A stretch of 26,776 nt of DNA from Flammeovirgaceae bacterium UBA5867 (GCA_002432545.1 DJFR01000196.1:15310-42085), one strand, 5' to 3'. Shown: positions 8,203 through 15,782, counted from the first letter of the stretch. Notes: generated from the letters alone by a model not told the origin. Program-made: numbers and translations.

Positions 8203-9903
8203 TCAATGAAATTTAATGTCTTTAATTCTTAATTGAATAGAGGTCGTTCCGTTGAATGTATTTTCCTCTACGGTATAAGCCATCTTAAACAAGTCGCGTC
8301 TTGAAAGTCGATCGTAGTGTTCGGCCATATCAAAACCTACAGCCTGAAATACATTATCACTTCCTTCCTGCGCTGCCAGGAAACGAACGTGTTTGTCTTT
8401 GAAACTCGATAATGAATTAAAGACATATACATTGCTTGCCTGAAAAACAGGTCGCTGACTTTCCGGACCGAAAGGAGCCATCTGCTTCAACACGTTCAAA
8501 AACTTTGGATTGATTGTATCAAAGTGAAGCGGCATATCTATTTCAATAACAGGTGTGAGCATATCTTCTGTTATTGTTGATGAGACTACTTCTTCAAATC
8601 TTCGCTGAAACGATTCGAGATTTTGTATATCCAATGTCAGGCCTGCAGCATATTTATGTCCTCCGAACTTTTCAAGCAGGTCGCTGCATTCGAGTATAGC
8701 ATTGTATAAATCAAAGCCATTTACACTTCGGGCCGAGCCTGTAATTTTATTATTGGATTCTGTGAGGATCACCGTTGGTCTATAGTATTTCTCTACACAC
8801 CGAGCAGCAACTATGCCAATTACGCCCTTATGCCAGGTATTTTTAAAAAGCACCGTTGACTTTGCAGAGCGCAAAGCAGCATCGCCTTCAATCATCGCGA
8901 TAGCTTCTTCAGTTATATCCGAGTCAAACTGTTTACGAAGATCATTCTTGATATTTACTTTGCCCGCCAGGTCATTTGCTTCTTCTTCTGTTTTTGCAAT
9001 GAGCAATTCTACGGCAGCACGCGCATGTGCTACACGGCCGGCCGCGTTGATGCGAGGGCCCAGTGTAAACACGATGCCGGAAACATCGAGATCATTTTTT
9101 ATACAGGCTATATCTTTCAGCGCTTTTAATCCCGGAGAAGGATTTTCATTCAGTTTCTTTAAACCAAAGTGCGCCAGTGTTCTGTTTTCTCCGTTAATCG
9201 GTACTATATCAGAAGCTATGCTTACAGCAACGAGGTCGAGGTATTGGTATAATTCCTGGTCATCGCGATAGCGTTGTGAATATGCCTGCACAAGTTTGAA
9301 ACCTATACCACAACCGCTTAATTCTTTATAGGGATAGTTACAGTCTTTACGTTTCGGATCGAGTACGGCAGCAGCAAGCGGAATGTTATCGTCCGGCAAG
9401 TGGTGATCACAGATAATAAAATCTATACCCTTGTGTCGTGCTGTTTCAATCAGCTCGGAAGATTTTATACCGCAGTCGAGCGCGATGATTAAAGTATATC
9501 CGTTTTGTTCGGCCCACTCTATCCCTGCCAGTGAAACACCGTAGCCCTCGGCATAGCGATCGGGAATATATACCTCGCAGTTTCCATAGAAATTATGGAG
9601 GTAACTATACACCAGCGACACCGCTGTAGTTCCATCCACATCATAGTCGCCATAGATCAAAATTTTTTCGTCCGAGTCAATTGCTTTCTTCAAACGATCT
9701 ATAGCTTTATCCATATCCTTCATCAGGTATGGATCATGAAGATGTTCCAGTGAGGGGCGAAAAAAATTTTTAGCATTTTCGAAGTCAGCAATCTTTCGCT
9801 GAATAAGAATGGATGCCAAACAGTGATTTACATTAATTGCCTGTGAAAGCTTTTCAACTTCCTCTTGTGAGGGTATTTCTTTTTGAGTCCATCTTCTATA
9901 CAT
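8203..9903 (-). CDS. recJ: Single-stranded-DNA-specific exonuclease RecJ
   Basis: A 566-residue DHH-family 5'-3' single-strand DNA exonuclease used in recombinational, mismatch and base-excision repair. Catalytic motifs are DYDVDGT (86-92, motif I), ALDCGI (141-146, motif II) and DHH (166-168, motif III), followed by the GCGIGFK and DIVPINGENR blocks. The DHHA1 part is marked by GPRINAAGR and later by SARSVNGFDL and FGGHKYAAGLTL. The C-terminal OB-like region ends with IQLRIKDIKFH. Length is normal for the family and no motif is missing. It starts 4 bases after the collagen-like gene stops and ends 1 base before lptB, so it is the middle gene of a three-gene run. Confidence 0.96.
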   Translation of the reverse strand: MYRRWTQKEIPSQEEVEKLSQAINVNHCLASILIQRKIADFENAKNFFRPSLEHLHDPYLMKDMDKAIDRLKKAIDSDEKILIYGDYDVDGTTAVSLVYSYLHNFYGNCEVYIPDRYAEGYGVSLAGIEWAEQNGYTLIIALDCGIKSSELIETARHKGIDFIICDHHLPDDNIPLAAAVLDPKRKDCNYPYKELSGCGIGFKLVQAYSQRYRDDQELYQYLDLVAVSIASDIVPINGENRTLAHFGLKKLNENPSPGLKALKDIACIKNDLDVSGIVFTLGPRINAAGRVAHARAAVELLIAKTEEEANDLAGKVNIKNDLRKQFDSDITEEAIAMIEGDAALRSAKSTVLFKNTWHKGVIGIVAARCVEKYYRPTVILTESNNKITGSARSVNGFDLYNAILECSDLLEKFGGHKYAAGLTLDIQNLESFQRRFEEVVSSTITEDMLTPVIEIDMPLHFDTINPKFLNVLKQMAPFGPESQRPVFQASNVYVFNSLSSFKDKHVRFLAAQEGSDNVFQAVGFDMAEHYDRLSRRDLFKMAYTVEENTFNGTTSIQLRIKDIKFH

Positions 9904-9907
9904 CTGC

Positions 9908-10693
9908 CTAGTTTGATTCGATGTTGATTTTGCCGTAACCTCCTCCTATACCGAAGGCACTTTCAGTTCCTGGCAAACCCTTTTTTCCGTTTCTGCGCGA
10001 TGGACCTAACCCTGCTGGCCCGTAGTATCCGGCTCGTCCGGGCGAGCCCGCCATACCACCATAGTTTTTAACAATAATTTGTTTTCCTATTAAATCTTTT
10101 ACAGCAGGATTCTTCGCGTTGTCTAATGTTAAACTTCCTCCGTTGGCACCATTTCCTCCCGGCCCCGCGTTGCCTCCGTTGGCGCCATCGCCTCCGATGC
10201 AATGCACAGTACCCGGGCTACCACCACCACCATTGCCTCCGTTGCCACCTCTTCCTCCATTGCCGCCACGGATATCTATAATCAGATTTCCGTTAACAGT
10301 TATTCTTTCAAGATACAGAAAAAGATTAATGCCTGGTGTTCCGTCAAGACCTTTTCCTCCGTTACGACCAGACTGACCTGAGCTGCACGGGATGGTTGGT
10401 GTATCACCATTTCTTCCGTCTCGTCCGGGTTTGCCATCTATACCTTTTCCGTCTATAACACAATTGTTACCAAAGACAGCCCAACGTGCACGTATATAAT
10501 TTTCACTTTTGAGTTTGTTCAACACCAGTCGCGATGAGTCCATCATGATGAGTGTGTCAGCAACAAGAATGTCGGATTGACCGAACTCAAAAACTTCATT
10601 CTTTTTAATTACCAACTTGCCAACACGAATCTGTGCCAGAAGTGTAATAGGCAGCAAAAACAAGAGAAACAGGAGATTCCGCAGGCAAGTCAT
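9908..10693 (-). CDS. Secreted collagen-like Gly-rich protein
   Basis: A 261-residue exported protein with a signal peptide at 1-20 (LLFLLFLLPITLLAQ). The first ~90 residues look like beta structure (VLNKLKSENYIRARWAVFG). The rest contains four tracts of loose Gly-X-Y or Gly-rich repeats: about 83-98 (GKGIDGKPGRDGRNGD), 105-122, 142-187 (GGNGGRGGNGGNGGGG and following), and 214-250. These are separated by hydrophobic strands such as LFLYLERITVNGNLIIDIRGG. Bacterial collagen-like proteins are usually surface or matrix proteins; whether this forms a triple helix is not clear because the Gly-X-Y register is interrupted. Six bases separate its last codon region from recJ, implying one transcript. 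The coding assignment is supported by the signal peptide and tight spacing, not by a specific family. Confidence 0.8.
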   Translation of the reverse strand: MTCLRNLLFLLFLLPITLLAQIRVGKLVIKKNEVFEFGQSDILVADTLIMMDSSRLVLNKLKSENYIRARWAVFGNNCVIDGKGIDGKPGRDGRNGDTPTIPCSSGQSGRNGGKGLDGTPGINLFLYLERITVNGNLIIDIRGGNGGRGGNGGNGGGGSPGTVHCIGGDGANGGNAGPGGNGANGGSLTLDNAKNPAVKDLIGKQIIVKNYGGMAGSPGRAGYYGPAGLGPSRRNGKKGLPGTESAFGIGGGYGKINIESN

Positions 10694-10697
10694 TTCA

Positions 10698-10705
10698 CAA
10701 AAATA
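10698..10705 (-). promoter_or_regulatory. Candidate -7 promoter element for the collagen-like/recJ/lptB run
   Basis: The minus strand reads TATTTTTG, a perfect TAnnTTTG match, only 4 bases before the ATG at 10693. About 18 bases upstream is a TTTT that could stand for the -33 TTTG. If used, transcription would begin at or next to the start codon, giving a leaderless message. A chance match in AT-rich DNA is also possible. Confidence 0.25.
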
Positions 10706-10775
10706 AGGCAGAGCCGGTCTTTTAAAAATTTAAAAACTTTCGGACATCAATAACAGGACCAGAGTGTATTAAAAC

Positions 10776-10804
10776 AAAAAAAGCAGTGTCTAACCACTGC
10801 TTTT
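10776..10804 (-). terminator. Intrinsic terminator after the SPOR-like gene
   Basis: A 10-bp perfect stem, AAAAGCAGTG (10779-10788) with CACTGCTTTT (10795-10804), encloses the 6-base loop TCTAAC. On the minus strand the stem runs into TTTTTTTG, a good U-tract, 22 bases after the stop of the coiled-coil gene. It separates that gene from the collagen-like/recJ/lptB run. Confidence 0.88.
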
Positions 10805-10826
10805 ATTTCAAACAGAAACAAATTTC

Positions 10827-11465
10827 TTATTTAGAACTTTCTGCGGGTTTCTCATTTACAACACCTTCCAGAACATCTTTAATTTCTACGCGCTGGCCAT
10901 CTTTGTATGGAACAATCCATGCATCTTTCACGCCCATTTCACGCATATACTTTTTAAATGTATCAGCTTCCCAATAGTCACGGAAAATTCCGATTGTTAC
11001 TTTTTGTGGTTCGCCTTCTTTTACTTCGCCCCCAAAGTTGGGGTTGTTATCAAAATACTTTGCTAGATCTTTATTCTTGAAAGCACCTATCTGTACTTTA
11101 AAAACGATACCCTTCGAAAAATCCATCGGGTTAATAACAGGAGTTTCTTTCAACTGTGCGAGTTCAGCTTTTGCTGCTGTGAGCTGGCCGCGTGCCTGCG
11201 TTAACTCATCTTCCAGTTGAACAATCTTAGCATCTTTCTCACTCACCTGACTTTGAATTTGAGTCACTTTTTGGTTAAGTGTAGATACCTGGCTTTCTGC
11301 TGCCTGTTTTTCCTCTGTTAATTGTTTCAGGCTCTCAGGGCTTTTAGAAAATTGCTTGGCTTTTTTCTTCCACTCCTTCTTTTCTTGTTTGGAGAGCTGT
11401 GCGGAAACTAGTGTAGATGAAAAAATTAAAGCCAGACAAAAAAATAAAGTAAGTCTGTATTTCAT
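10827..11465 (-). CDS. Exported coiled-coil protein with SPOR-like C-terminal domain
   Basis: A 212-residue periplasmic protein. The signal peptide covers 1-22 (cleavage after VSA-Q). Residues 24-105 are a highly charged, heptad-like coiled coil (QKVTQIQSQVSEKDAKIVQLE region). The last part (about 119-195) resembles a SPOR-type fold: GIVFKVQIGAFKNKDLAKYF, VTIGIFRDYWEADTFKKYM and VKDAWIVPYKDG, i.e. strand-helix-strand repeats with the usual 'vQiGaF' opening. SPOR domains bind denuded peptidoglycan glycan strands, which would place this protein at the cell wall, perhaps at the septum; this is inference. It is a single-gene unit: its own terminator lies downstream and fumC ends 70 bases upstream. 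The SPOR assignment is moderately sure, the signal peptide and coiled coil are clear. Confidence 0.82.
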   Translation of the reverse strand: MKYRLTLFFCLALIFSSTLVSAQLSKQEKKEWKKKAKQFSKSPESLKQLTEEKQAAESQVSTLNQKVTQIQSQVSEKDAKIVQLEDELTQARGQLTAAKAELAQLKETPVINPMDFSKGIVFKVQIGAFKNKDLAKYFDNNPNFGGEVKEGEPQKVTIGIFRDYWEADTFKKYMREMGVKDAWIVPYKDGQRVEIKDVLEGVVNEKPAESSK

Positions 11466-11535
11466 GGCTTGTTTGGTTTAAATCCCATTTAAAAGTACAA
11501 ATAATTTATTATATTTTTCAGGAAGGTGCTATTTC

Positions 11536-12930
11536 TCAAAGACTTCCAACCATCTTTTCAGGTCTTACCCACTCATCGAACTGTTCAGAAGTAAGCAAGC
11601 CCAGCTCTACGGCAGCTTCGCGCAAAGTTTTATTTTCTTTGTGCGCTTTCTTGGCAATCTTCGCTGCATTCTCATAGCCAATGTGTGTGTTGAGCGATGT
11701 TACCAGCATCAATGAATTTTCAAGATGTTGTTTAATGATCGCTTCATTGGGTTCTATACCTTCTGCACATTTATCATTGAATGATACACATGCATCGCCA
11801 ATGAGTCGCGCTGATTGAAGTACGTTTGCAGCGATAACCGGTTTGAAAACATTCAATTCAAAATGACCTGTTGAACCTCCTATAGATACAGCAACATCAT
11901 TTCCGATTACCTGTGCACATACCATAGTGAGTGCTTCCGGTTGTGTAGGATTTACTTTACCTGGCATGATAGAAGAACCTGGTTCGTTATCGGGTATAAC
12001 GATTTCGCCTATACCGCAGCGAGGGCCCGAACTCAGCATCCGAATGTCGTTCGCAATCTTCATGAATGCTACGGCTGATCTTTTTAACGCACCTGATAAT
12101 TCTACCATAGCATCGTGTGCTGCAAGTGCTTCAAATTTATTCGGAGCAGTAATAAAAGGAAGTCCGGTGAGGTCCGCTATTTTTTTAGCAACCAGTACGT
12201 CATATCCTTTTGGAGTGTTGAGTCCTGTACCTACAGCAGTTCCGCCAAGAGCAAGTTCACGCACAACTTCAAGCGCATTTTTTATAGCACGCATGCTGTT
12301 ATCTATTTGCTGCACGTATCCGGAAAATTCCTGGCCCAGTGTCAGCGGCGTTGCATCCATGAAATGGGTGCGTCCGGTCTTCACTATATTTTTATAGGCT
12401 TCCGATTTTTTCGCGAGTGTGTCGCGAAGTTTCTTCATTCCCGGAAGCGTTATATCGACAACCTGTTTATAGGCAGCGATGTGCATCGCGGTTGGAAATG
12501 TATCGTTAGAAGATTGAGACTTATTAACATCATCGTTCGGGTGAAGTACTTTTTTCTCATCTGTAAGTTTACCTCCCTGAACAACGTGCGCGCGGTAAGC
12601 AATCACTTCATTTACGTTCATGTTACTTTGCGTGCCCGATCCGGTTTGCCAGATCACCAGCGGAAATTCAGCATCGAGACTACCCGTTAAAATTTCATCA
12701 CAAACTTTAGCGATAAGATCTTTTTTATCGGCAGCCAAAACACCCAGCTCATGGTTCGCCATAGCAGCAGCCTTCTTGAGGTATGCAAAGGCGTAAATGA
12801 TTTCCTTCGGCATACTTGCTTCCGGACCAATCTTAAAATTATTGCGCGAACGTTCAGTCTGGGCTCCCCAATATTTATCGGCAGGAACCTGCACTTCACC
12901 CATGGTGTCTTTTTCGATGCGATAGCTCAT
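11536..12930 (-). CDS. fumC: Fumarate hydratase class II
   Basis: A 464-residue iron-independent fumarase that converts fumarate and water to malate in the TCA cycle; the active form is a homotetramer. Visible motifs are TGSGTQSNMN (96-105), PNDDVNKSQSSNDTFPTAMH (131-150), TGRTHFMDATPLTLGQE with the catalytic-site histidine at 189, and the superfamily signature GSSIMPGKVNP (318-328). Length equals the E. coli enzyme within a few residues, and the C-terminus (ELGLLTSEQFDEWVRPEKM) is complete. Aspartase is the main alternative in this superfamily, but the N-terminal EKDTMGEVQVPADKYWGAQT and ALGGTAVGTGLN blocks are those of FumC. A candidate promoter lies 22 bases upstream of the ATG. Confidence 0.96.
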   Translation of the reverse strand: MSYRIEKDTMGEVQVPADKYWGAQTERSRNNFKIGPEASMPKEIIYAFAYLKKAAAMANHELGVLAADKKDLIAKVCDEILTGSLDAEFPLVIWQTGSGTQSNMNVNEVIAYRAHVVQGGKLTDEKKVLHPNDDVNKSQSSNDTFPTAMHIAAYKQVVDITLPGMKKLRDTLAKKSEAYKNIVKTGRTHFMDATPLTLGQEFSGYVQQIDNSMRAIKNALEVVRELALGGTAVGTGLNTPKGYDVLVAKKIADLTGLPFITAPNKFEALAAHDAMVELSGALKRSAVAFMKIANDIRMLSSGPRCGIGEIVIPDNEPGSSIMPGKVNPTQPEALTMVCAQVIGNDVAVSIGGSTGHFELNVFKPVIAANVLQSARLIGDACVSFNDKCAEGIEPNEAIIKQHLENSLMLVTSLNTHIGYENAAKIAKKAHKENKTLREAAVELGLLTSEQFDEWVRPEKMVGSL

Positions 12931-12952
12931 AGCAGAATTTTTATTTTGAGCG

Positions 12953-12960
12953 CAAAAATA
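12953..12960 (-). promoter_or_regulatory. Candidate -7 promoter element for fumC
   Basis: The minus strand reads TATTTTTG, matching the Bacteroidota -7 consensus TAnnTTTG, 22 bases before the fumC ATG. A TTTC about 20 bases further upstream (near 12982) could be a weak -33 element. The distance to the start codon is nearly the same as for the GH3 gene. Confidence 0.42.
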
Positions 12961-12965
12961 TAGGA

Positions 12966-12996
12966 AGCTGTCAGAAAAGCGAAACTATTGACAGCT
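12966..12996. promoter_or_regulatory. Perfect 8-bp inverted repeat in the fumC/lipoprotein divergent gap
   Basis: AGCTGTCA (12966-12973) is the exact reverse complement of TGACAGCT (12989-12996), with a 15-base spacer. It lies directly upstream of the fumC -7 candidate and spans its expected -33 zone, as an operator would. No binding protein can be named, and a chance repeat is possible. Confidence 0.35.
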
Positions 12997-13064
12997 GATC
13001 AGTATCCGTTATATATAAAGATCATCTTTTACCAACCTTTGAGGCAGTAAATAACCCAAAATAT

Positions 13065-13850
13065 ATGCTTACAAAAACAGCAAAAATTTTTCTACTGAGC
13101 CTTGTCGCTGTCTTTTTAGTGTGTTGCGACTCCGATGATGATGATAAACCGGCTAAGGTTCAGATCTGGTTAACGGATGCTCCCGGAGATTATCAGGAAG
13201 TAAACATAGACCTTCAGGAAGTAAAGGTGCATGTTGGAGATAACGATGAAGAATCCGGCTGGCGATCTTTACCGACAAGAGAAGGGATTTACAATCTTCT
13301 TGACTTGACCAACGGCCTCGATACGCTGCTTGGGGAAGTAGAGTTACCTGCAGGCAAAATTTCGCAAGTGCGTTTAGTGCTGGGTGATAACAACACCGTT
13401 AAAGTTAACGATGATGTTTTCGAATTAGCGACACCAAGTGCTCAACAGTCAGGTTTGAAATTGCAGGTTCATCAGACTTTATCAGCAGGAATAACCTATA
13501 AGATCCTGCTCGATTTTGATGTCGCACGATCCATCGTTACTACCGGCAATGGCGGATATATACTGAAACCGGTTATCCGCACCATTACGGAAGCACAGGA
13601 TGGTGCTATAAAAGGTATAGTTGTTCCGGCAGCATCAACGCCTGCAGTATACGCCATTGTTGGCCAAGATACCCTGGGTACTACTTATGCTGATGCCGAG
13701 GGCCGTTTCCTGATCAGAGGTTTGGCAACGGGTACATATGATGTTTCGTTCGCTCCGAATTTCAATTATCTGTCAGCCACAAAATCAGGCGTGCAGGTAA
13801 CGGTTGGTAATGTTACTGATGTGGGCACTGTTATGATGGAATCGGATTGA
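13065..13850 (+). CDS. DUF4382 lipoprotein with C-terminal carboxypeptidase-regulatory-like domain
   Basis: A 261-residue lipoprotein. The N-terminal hydrophobic segment ends FLVCC, so lipidation is expected at Cys20 or Cys21. The following residues DSDDDDK resemble the lipoprotein export signal described in Bacteroidota (SDDDD-like in Bacteroides fragilis), which predicts display on the outer face of the outer membrane. Residues about 30-150 match DUF4382 (VQIWLTDAPGDYQEVNIDLQ, then SGWRSLPTREGIYNLLDL and LPAGKISQVRLVLG). Residues about 175-258 form a small beta-sandwich of the carboxypeptidase regulatory-like type (GAIKGIVVPA, YADAEGRFLIRGLATGTYDV, VTVGNVTDVGTV). No enzymatic role is evident. 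The gene stands alone between divergent fumC and a strong terminator. Confidence 0.86.
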   Translation: MLTKTAKIFLLSLVAVFLVCCDSDDDDKPAKVQIWLTDAPGDYQEVNIDLQEVKVHVGDNDEESGWRSLPTREGIYNLLDLTNGLDTLLGEVELPAGKISQVRLVLGDNNTVKVNDDVFELATPSAQQSGLKLQVHQTLSAGITYKILLDFDVARSIVTTGNGGYILKPVIRTITEAQDGAIKGIVVPAASTPAVYAIVGQDTLGTTYADAEGRFLIRGLATGTYDVSFAPNFNYLSATKSGVQVTVGNVTDVGTVMMESD

Positions 13851-13889
13851 GCCAAGAATTATATATGTAGAAATATAGTATAGATAAAG

Positions 13890-13927
13890 AAAGAGGCCTG
13901 TTTTCCCGACAGGCCTCTTTTATTTTT
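13890..13927. terminator. Strong convergent intrinsic terminator
   Basis: A 12-bp perfect stem, AAAGAGGCCTGT (13890-13901) with ACAGGCCTCTTT (13909-13920), has loop TTTCCCG and is followed by TATTTTTTCT on the plus strand. It lies 39 bases after the lipoprotein stop and also faces the minus-strand binding-protein gene (stop at 13929), so it probably ends both transcripts. Confidence 0.9.
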
Positions 13928-13928
13928 T

Positions 13929-14765
13929 CTAGCGCACCAGGTTCAAAAATGTTGAGCCCAGGTTATCGGCAATAATTTTTTTATAACGCACACTCTTGCG
14001 GTAGTCGGTTGTAAGAAACTCATTCCACACTTCATCCCAGTCGGTTTGCTTTGCCATTATAAAGCCCAGCTCTTCAGCATTGCCCAAATCAATGTCGTGT
14101 CTTTTCACCGGAAGCTTCTTGCGAACTACACCTACATATTCTGTAAAATCAAGAATCGAAAAAACTTTTGGGTTAGAAGTGAGATGCTTTATAACACTTT
14201 CGCTGGATGTGGCATACACTACATTGAGTGACGGGTAGTACTGCTTTTTTATTTTATCAACGTACTTCACGTGTGTACTACCGGTTATTACCTCGGCCGT
14301 AAAACCGTTAAATGTTTTTGAAAGATCTTCGAGCTTTGCCAGGGCGGGTGACTGCTGGTTGGTGAGCAACACCAACTGCGTAGTCATATACGGAGGACTG
14401 AACTTCATTATTTTTTTTCGTTCCTCGGTAATACTGGTGTTTGTTACTCCCAGAATGTTAGGAGTTGTCTGTGTTATTTTCAGGAAAGAAGAGAACTCTT
14501 GTTCTTGTCCGGCATAGTTAACGGTAAGATTTGCTCCGTGCTTAGTCTTTACATATTCTGCAAAATCAGAAAGTATATCTACACATACTCCTTTCATTTT
14601 ACCGTTTACATTTTGAATAAGACCGGCCTGATCGTAGTATACAATCGTTAACGTTCCGGATCCTTTTGATTTTACTTTGGACCAACTGTCGCCCGTATAC
14701 TTTTGGGCAAACAACGGACTGAATACTGAACAGAGCAGGAAGACAAGGCTAGAATACTTAATCAT
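13929..14765 (-). CDS. Orphan periplasmic solute-binding protein (SBP family 3-like)
   Basis: A 278-residue exported protein with a signal peptide at 1-20 (SPLFA-Q). From about residue 38 it follows the two-lobe family 3 binding-protein pattern: GTLTIVYYDQAG, GKMKGVCVDILSDFAEYVK, LGVTNTSITEERKKIMKFSPPY (the very typical 'T..R.....FS.PY' block), then AEVITGSTHVKYVDKI and VIKHLTSNPKVFSILDF, and a late ELGFIMAKQTDWDEVWNEFL segment. Such proteins usually bind amino acids and deliver them to an ABC importer, or act as sensory domains. No permease or ATPase is adjacent, so the ligand and partner are unknown. A 9-bp hairpin abuts its start codon. The last gene of the sigma/membrane-protein pair ends 59 bases upstream on the same strand. 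Confidence 0.85.
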   Translation of the reverse strand: MIKYSSLVFLLCSVFSPLFAQKYTGDSWSKVKSKGSGTLTIVYYDQAGLIQNVNGKMKGVCVDILSDFAEYVKTKHGANLTVNYAGQEQEFSSFLKITQTTPNILGVTNTSITEERKKIMKFSPPYMTTQLVLLTNQQSPALAKLEDLSKTFNGFTAEVITGSTHVKYVDKIKKQYYPSLNVVYATSSESVIKHLTSNPKVFSILDFTEYVGVVRKKLPVKRHDIDLGNAEELGFIMAKQTDWDEVWNEFLTTDYRKSVRYKKIIADNLGSTFLNLVR

Positions 14766-14767
14766 GG

Positions 14768-14793
14768 GTGACAGAGTGTATGATCTCTGTCAC
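14768..14793 (-). promoter_or_regulatory. Hairpin immediately before the solute-binding-protein start
   Basis: The inverted repeat GTGACAGAG (14768-14776) and CTCTGTCAC (14785-14793) is a perfect 9-bp stem with an 8-base loop, and ends 2 bases from the ATG at 14765. No T-run follows on either strand, so it is not a typical terminator. Just upstream on the minus strand TATATTAG (14793-14800) resembles the -7 consensus with one mismatch. It may be an operator or a 5'-leader stem-loop that affects translation or stability. Confidence 0.5.
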
Positions 14794-14823
14794 TAATATA
14801 ACGGAATTGATAACATCTGAAAA

Positions 14824-15222
14824 TTACAGAACGTCACTCTTGGCGCGAATAAATTTTCTATCGAGCCAATGCAGAAAGACAACAAAGATTGCCCCGAACA
14901 CAAACAAACCTTTATAGGCAGATATACCCGACAGAAAACCAGCGCTGATCTTAAAACCTGTAAAAACTATAGCCACGATCATAACTATGACCAACAGAAA
15001 AATTCCGGCACACAGCCAGAAGTATTCGCGTTTGGCAGAACGGGTCTGCTCATGCTGAATTTTATGAATAATGCTCTCAGCAAAAGATGCTGGTAACGTA
15101 TAGCCGGGCTCTTTCTCTAAAGCTGAAAAAATCTGTTGATATAGTCTGGCATCAACATCAGATGCGGGATCTGAAAACCCGGCTTCAATTTTTTCCTGTA
15201 ATTTTTTATCGGCCTCGTTCAT
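14824..15222 (-). CDS. Small two-helix membrane protein paired with ECF sigma factor (putative anti-sigma)
   Basis: A 132-residue protein of no recognised family. The first 65 residues are soluble and helical (KKLQEKIEAGFSDP, LPASFAESIIHKIQ), followed by membrane helices at about 68-88 and 103-119 and a short basic C-terminus. Its ATG overlaps the sigma factor stop codon in an ATGA arrangement. An in-frame GTG two codons earlier is less likely as the start, since AAGAAGAG lies at good spacing before the ATG. Membrane-anchored proteins encoded directly after ECF sigma genes are usually anti-sigma factors that hold the sigma with a cytoplasmic N-terminal segment, and the layout fits. It lacks a recognisable zinc-type HxxxCxxC motif, so the role is inferred from position and topology. 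Confidence 0.72.
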   Translation of the reverse strand: MNEADKKLQEKIEAGFSDPASDVDARLYQQIFSALEKEPGYTLPASFAESIIHKIQHEQTRSAKREYFWLCAGIFLLVIVMIVAIVFTGFKISAGFLSGISAYKGLFVFGAIFVVFLHWLDRKFIRAKSDVL

Positions 15223-15782
15223 AACCACTCTTCTTTAGGTAAAATACTTTTTACTTTTTCTTTCAGAAGCGTTCGTGCTCTGAATATATAATTTTTTACC
15301 GTGCCCTCCGGCATGTTTGTTACAGAACCAATCTCCTCGTATGTCATGCCTTCTACATGATAAAGCGTTAACACCAATTTATAGTTCGTGGGCAACAAGT
15401 CGATCAGTTTCATCACGAACGTGTCCATGTCTCTGTCTTCCATCAGCGACTCCGGGTTTACATCTTCTGTAAAATGTGCCGTAAAACTTTCTTCGTCCGG
15501 AATCGCGGTGTACGGCAGTTTCCTTTTTCGCACGTGGTTAATAGCATGGCGATAGGCAATCGTAGCGATCCACGTGGAAAGTTTGGATTGAAAATTAAAC
15601 TCGGCCAGTTTTTCGAATACTTTTAAAAATACATCCTGGCAAAGTTCTTCACGCTCTTCATCATTTTTTACCAACCTGCTTATCATGTGAGCAACAAGCC
15701 TTTCATGTTGCCGGATCAGCAACGTGAAGGCCTGCATATCTCCCCGCAAGGTTCTAGAGATGAGCGCCCGATCGTCTGTCAT
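15219..15782 (-). CDS. ECF-family RNA polymerase sigma factor
   Basis: A 187-residue sigma-70-type extracytoplasmic function factor. Region 2 is at about 17-90, with EELCQDVFLKVFEKLAEF (-10 binding and core contact) and STWIATIAYRHAINHVRK. Region 4 is at about 124-177, with LPTNYKLVLTLYHVEGMTYE and the helix-turn-helix MTYEEIGSVTNMPEGTVKN reading into IFRARTLLKEKV. The open frame continues upstream to 15851 from a TTG, but the ATG at 15782 gives the usual 'RALISRTLRGDMQAFTLLI' N-terminus. It is translationally coupled to the membrane protein that follows and is divergent from the DUF6249 gene. ECF factors of this type commonly autoregulate their own operon and a few envelope genes, but the regulon is not visible here. 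Confidence 0.93.
   Translation of the reverse strand: MTDDRALISRTLRGDMQAFTLLIRQHERLVAHMISRLVKNDEEREELCQDVFLKVFEKLAEFNFQSKLSTWIATIAYRHAINHVRKRKLPYTAIPDEESFTAHFTEDVNPESLMEDRDMDTFVMKLIDLLPTNYKLVLTLYHVEGMTYEEIGSVTNMPEGTVKNYIFRARTLLKEKVKSILPKEEWL

Noticed and set aside
8813..9271. 152-residue plus-strand open frame within recJ
   Set aside because: It is fully antisense to conserved recJ coding sequence and has low-complexity Ser/Phe composition typical of shadow frames.
10119..10376. Proline-rich plus-strand open frame
   Set aside because: It is antisense to the collagen-like Gly-rich protein, which has a signal peptide and tight operon spacing.
15567..15582. CGATCCACGTGGAAAG in the sigma factor gene
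   Set aside because: Only about 12 of 16 parS positions match and it is coding sequence for the STWIA region, so it is treated as chance.
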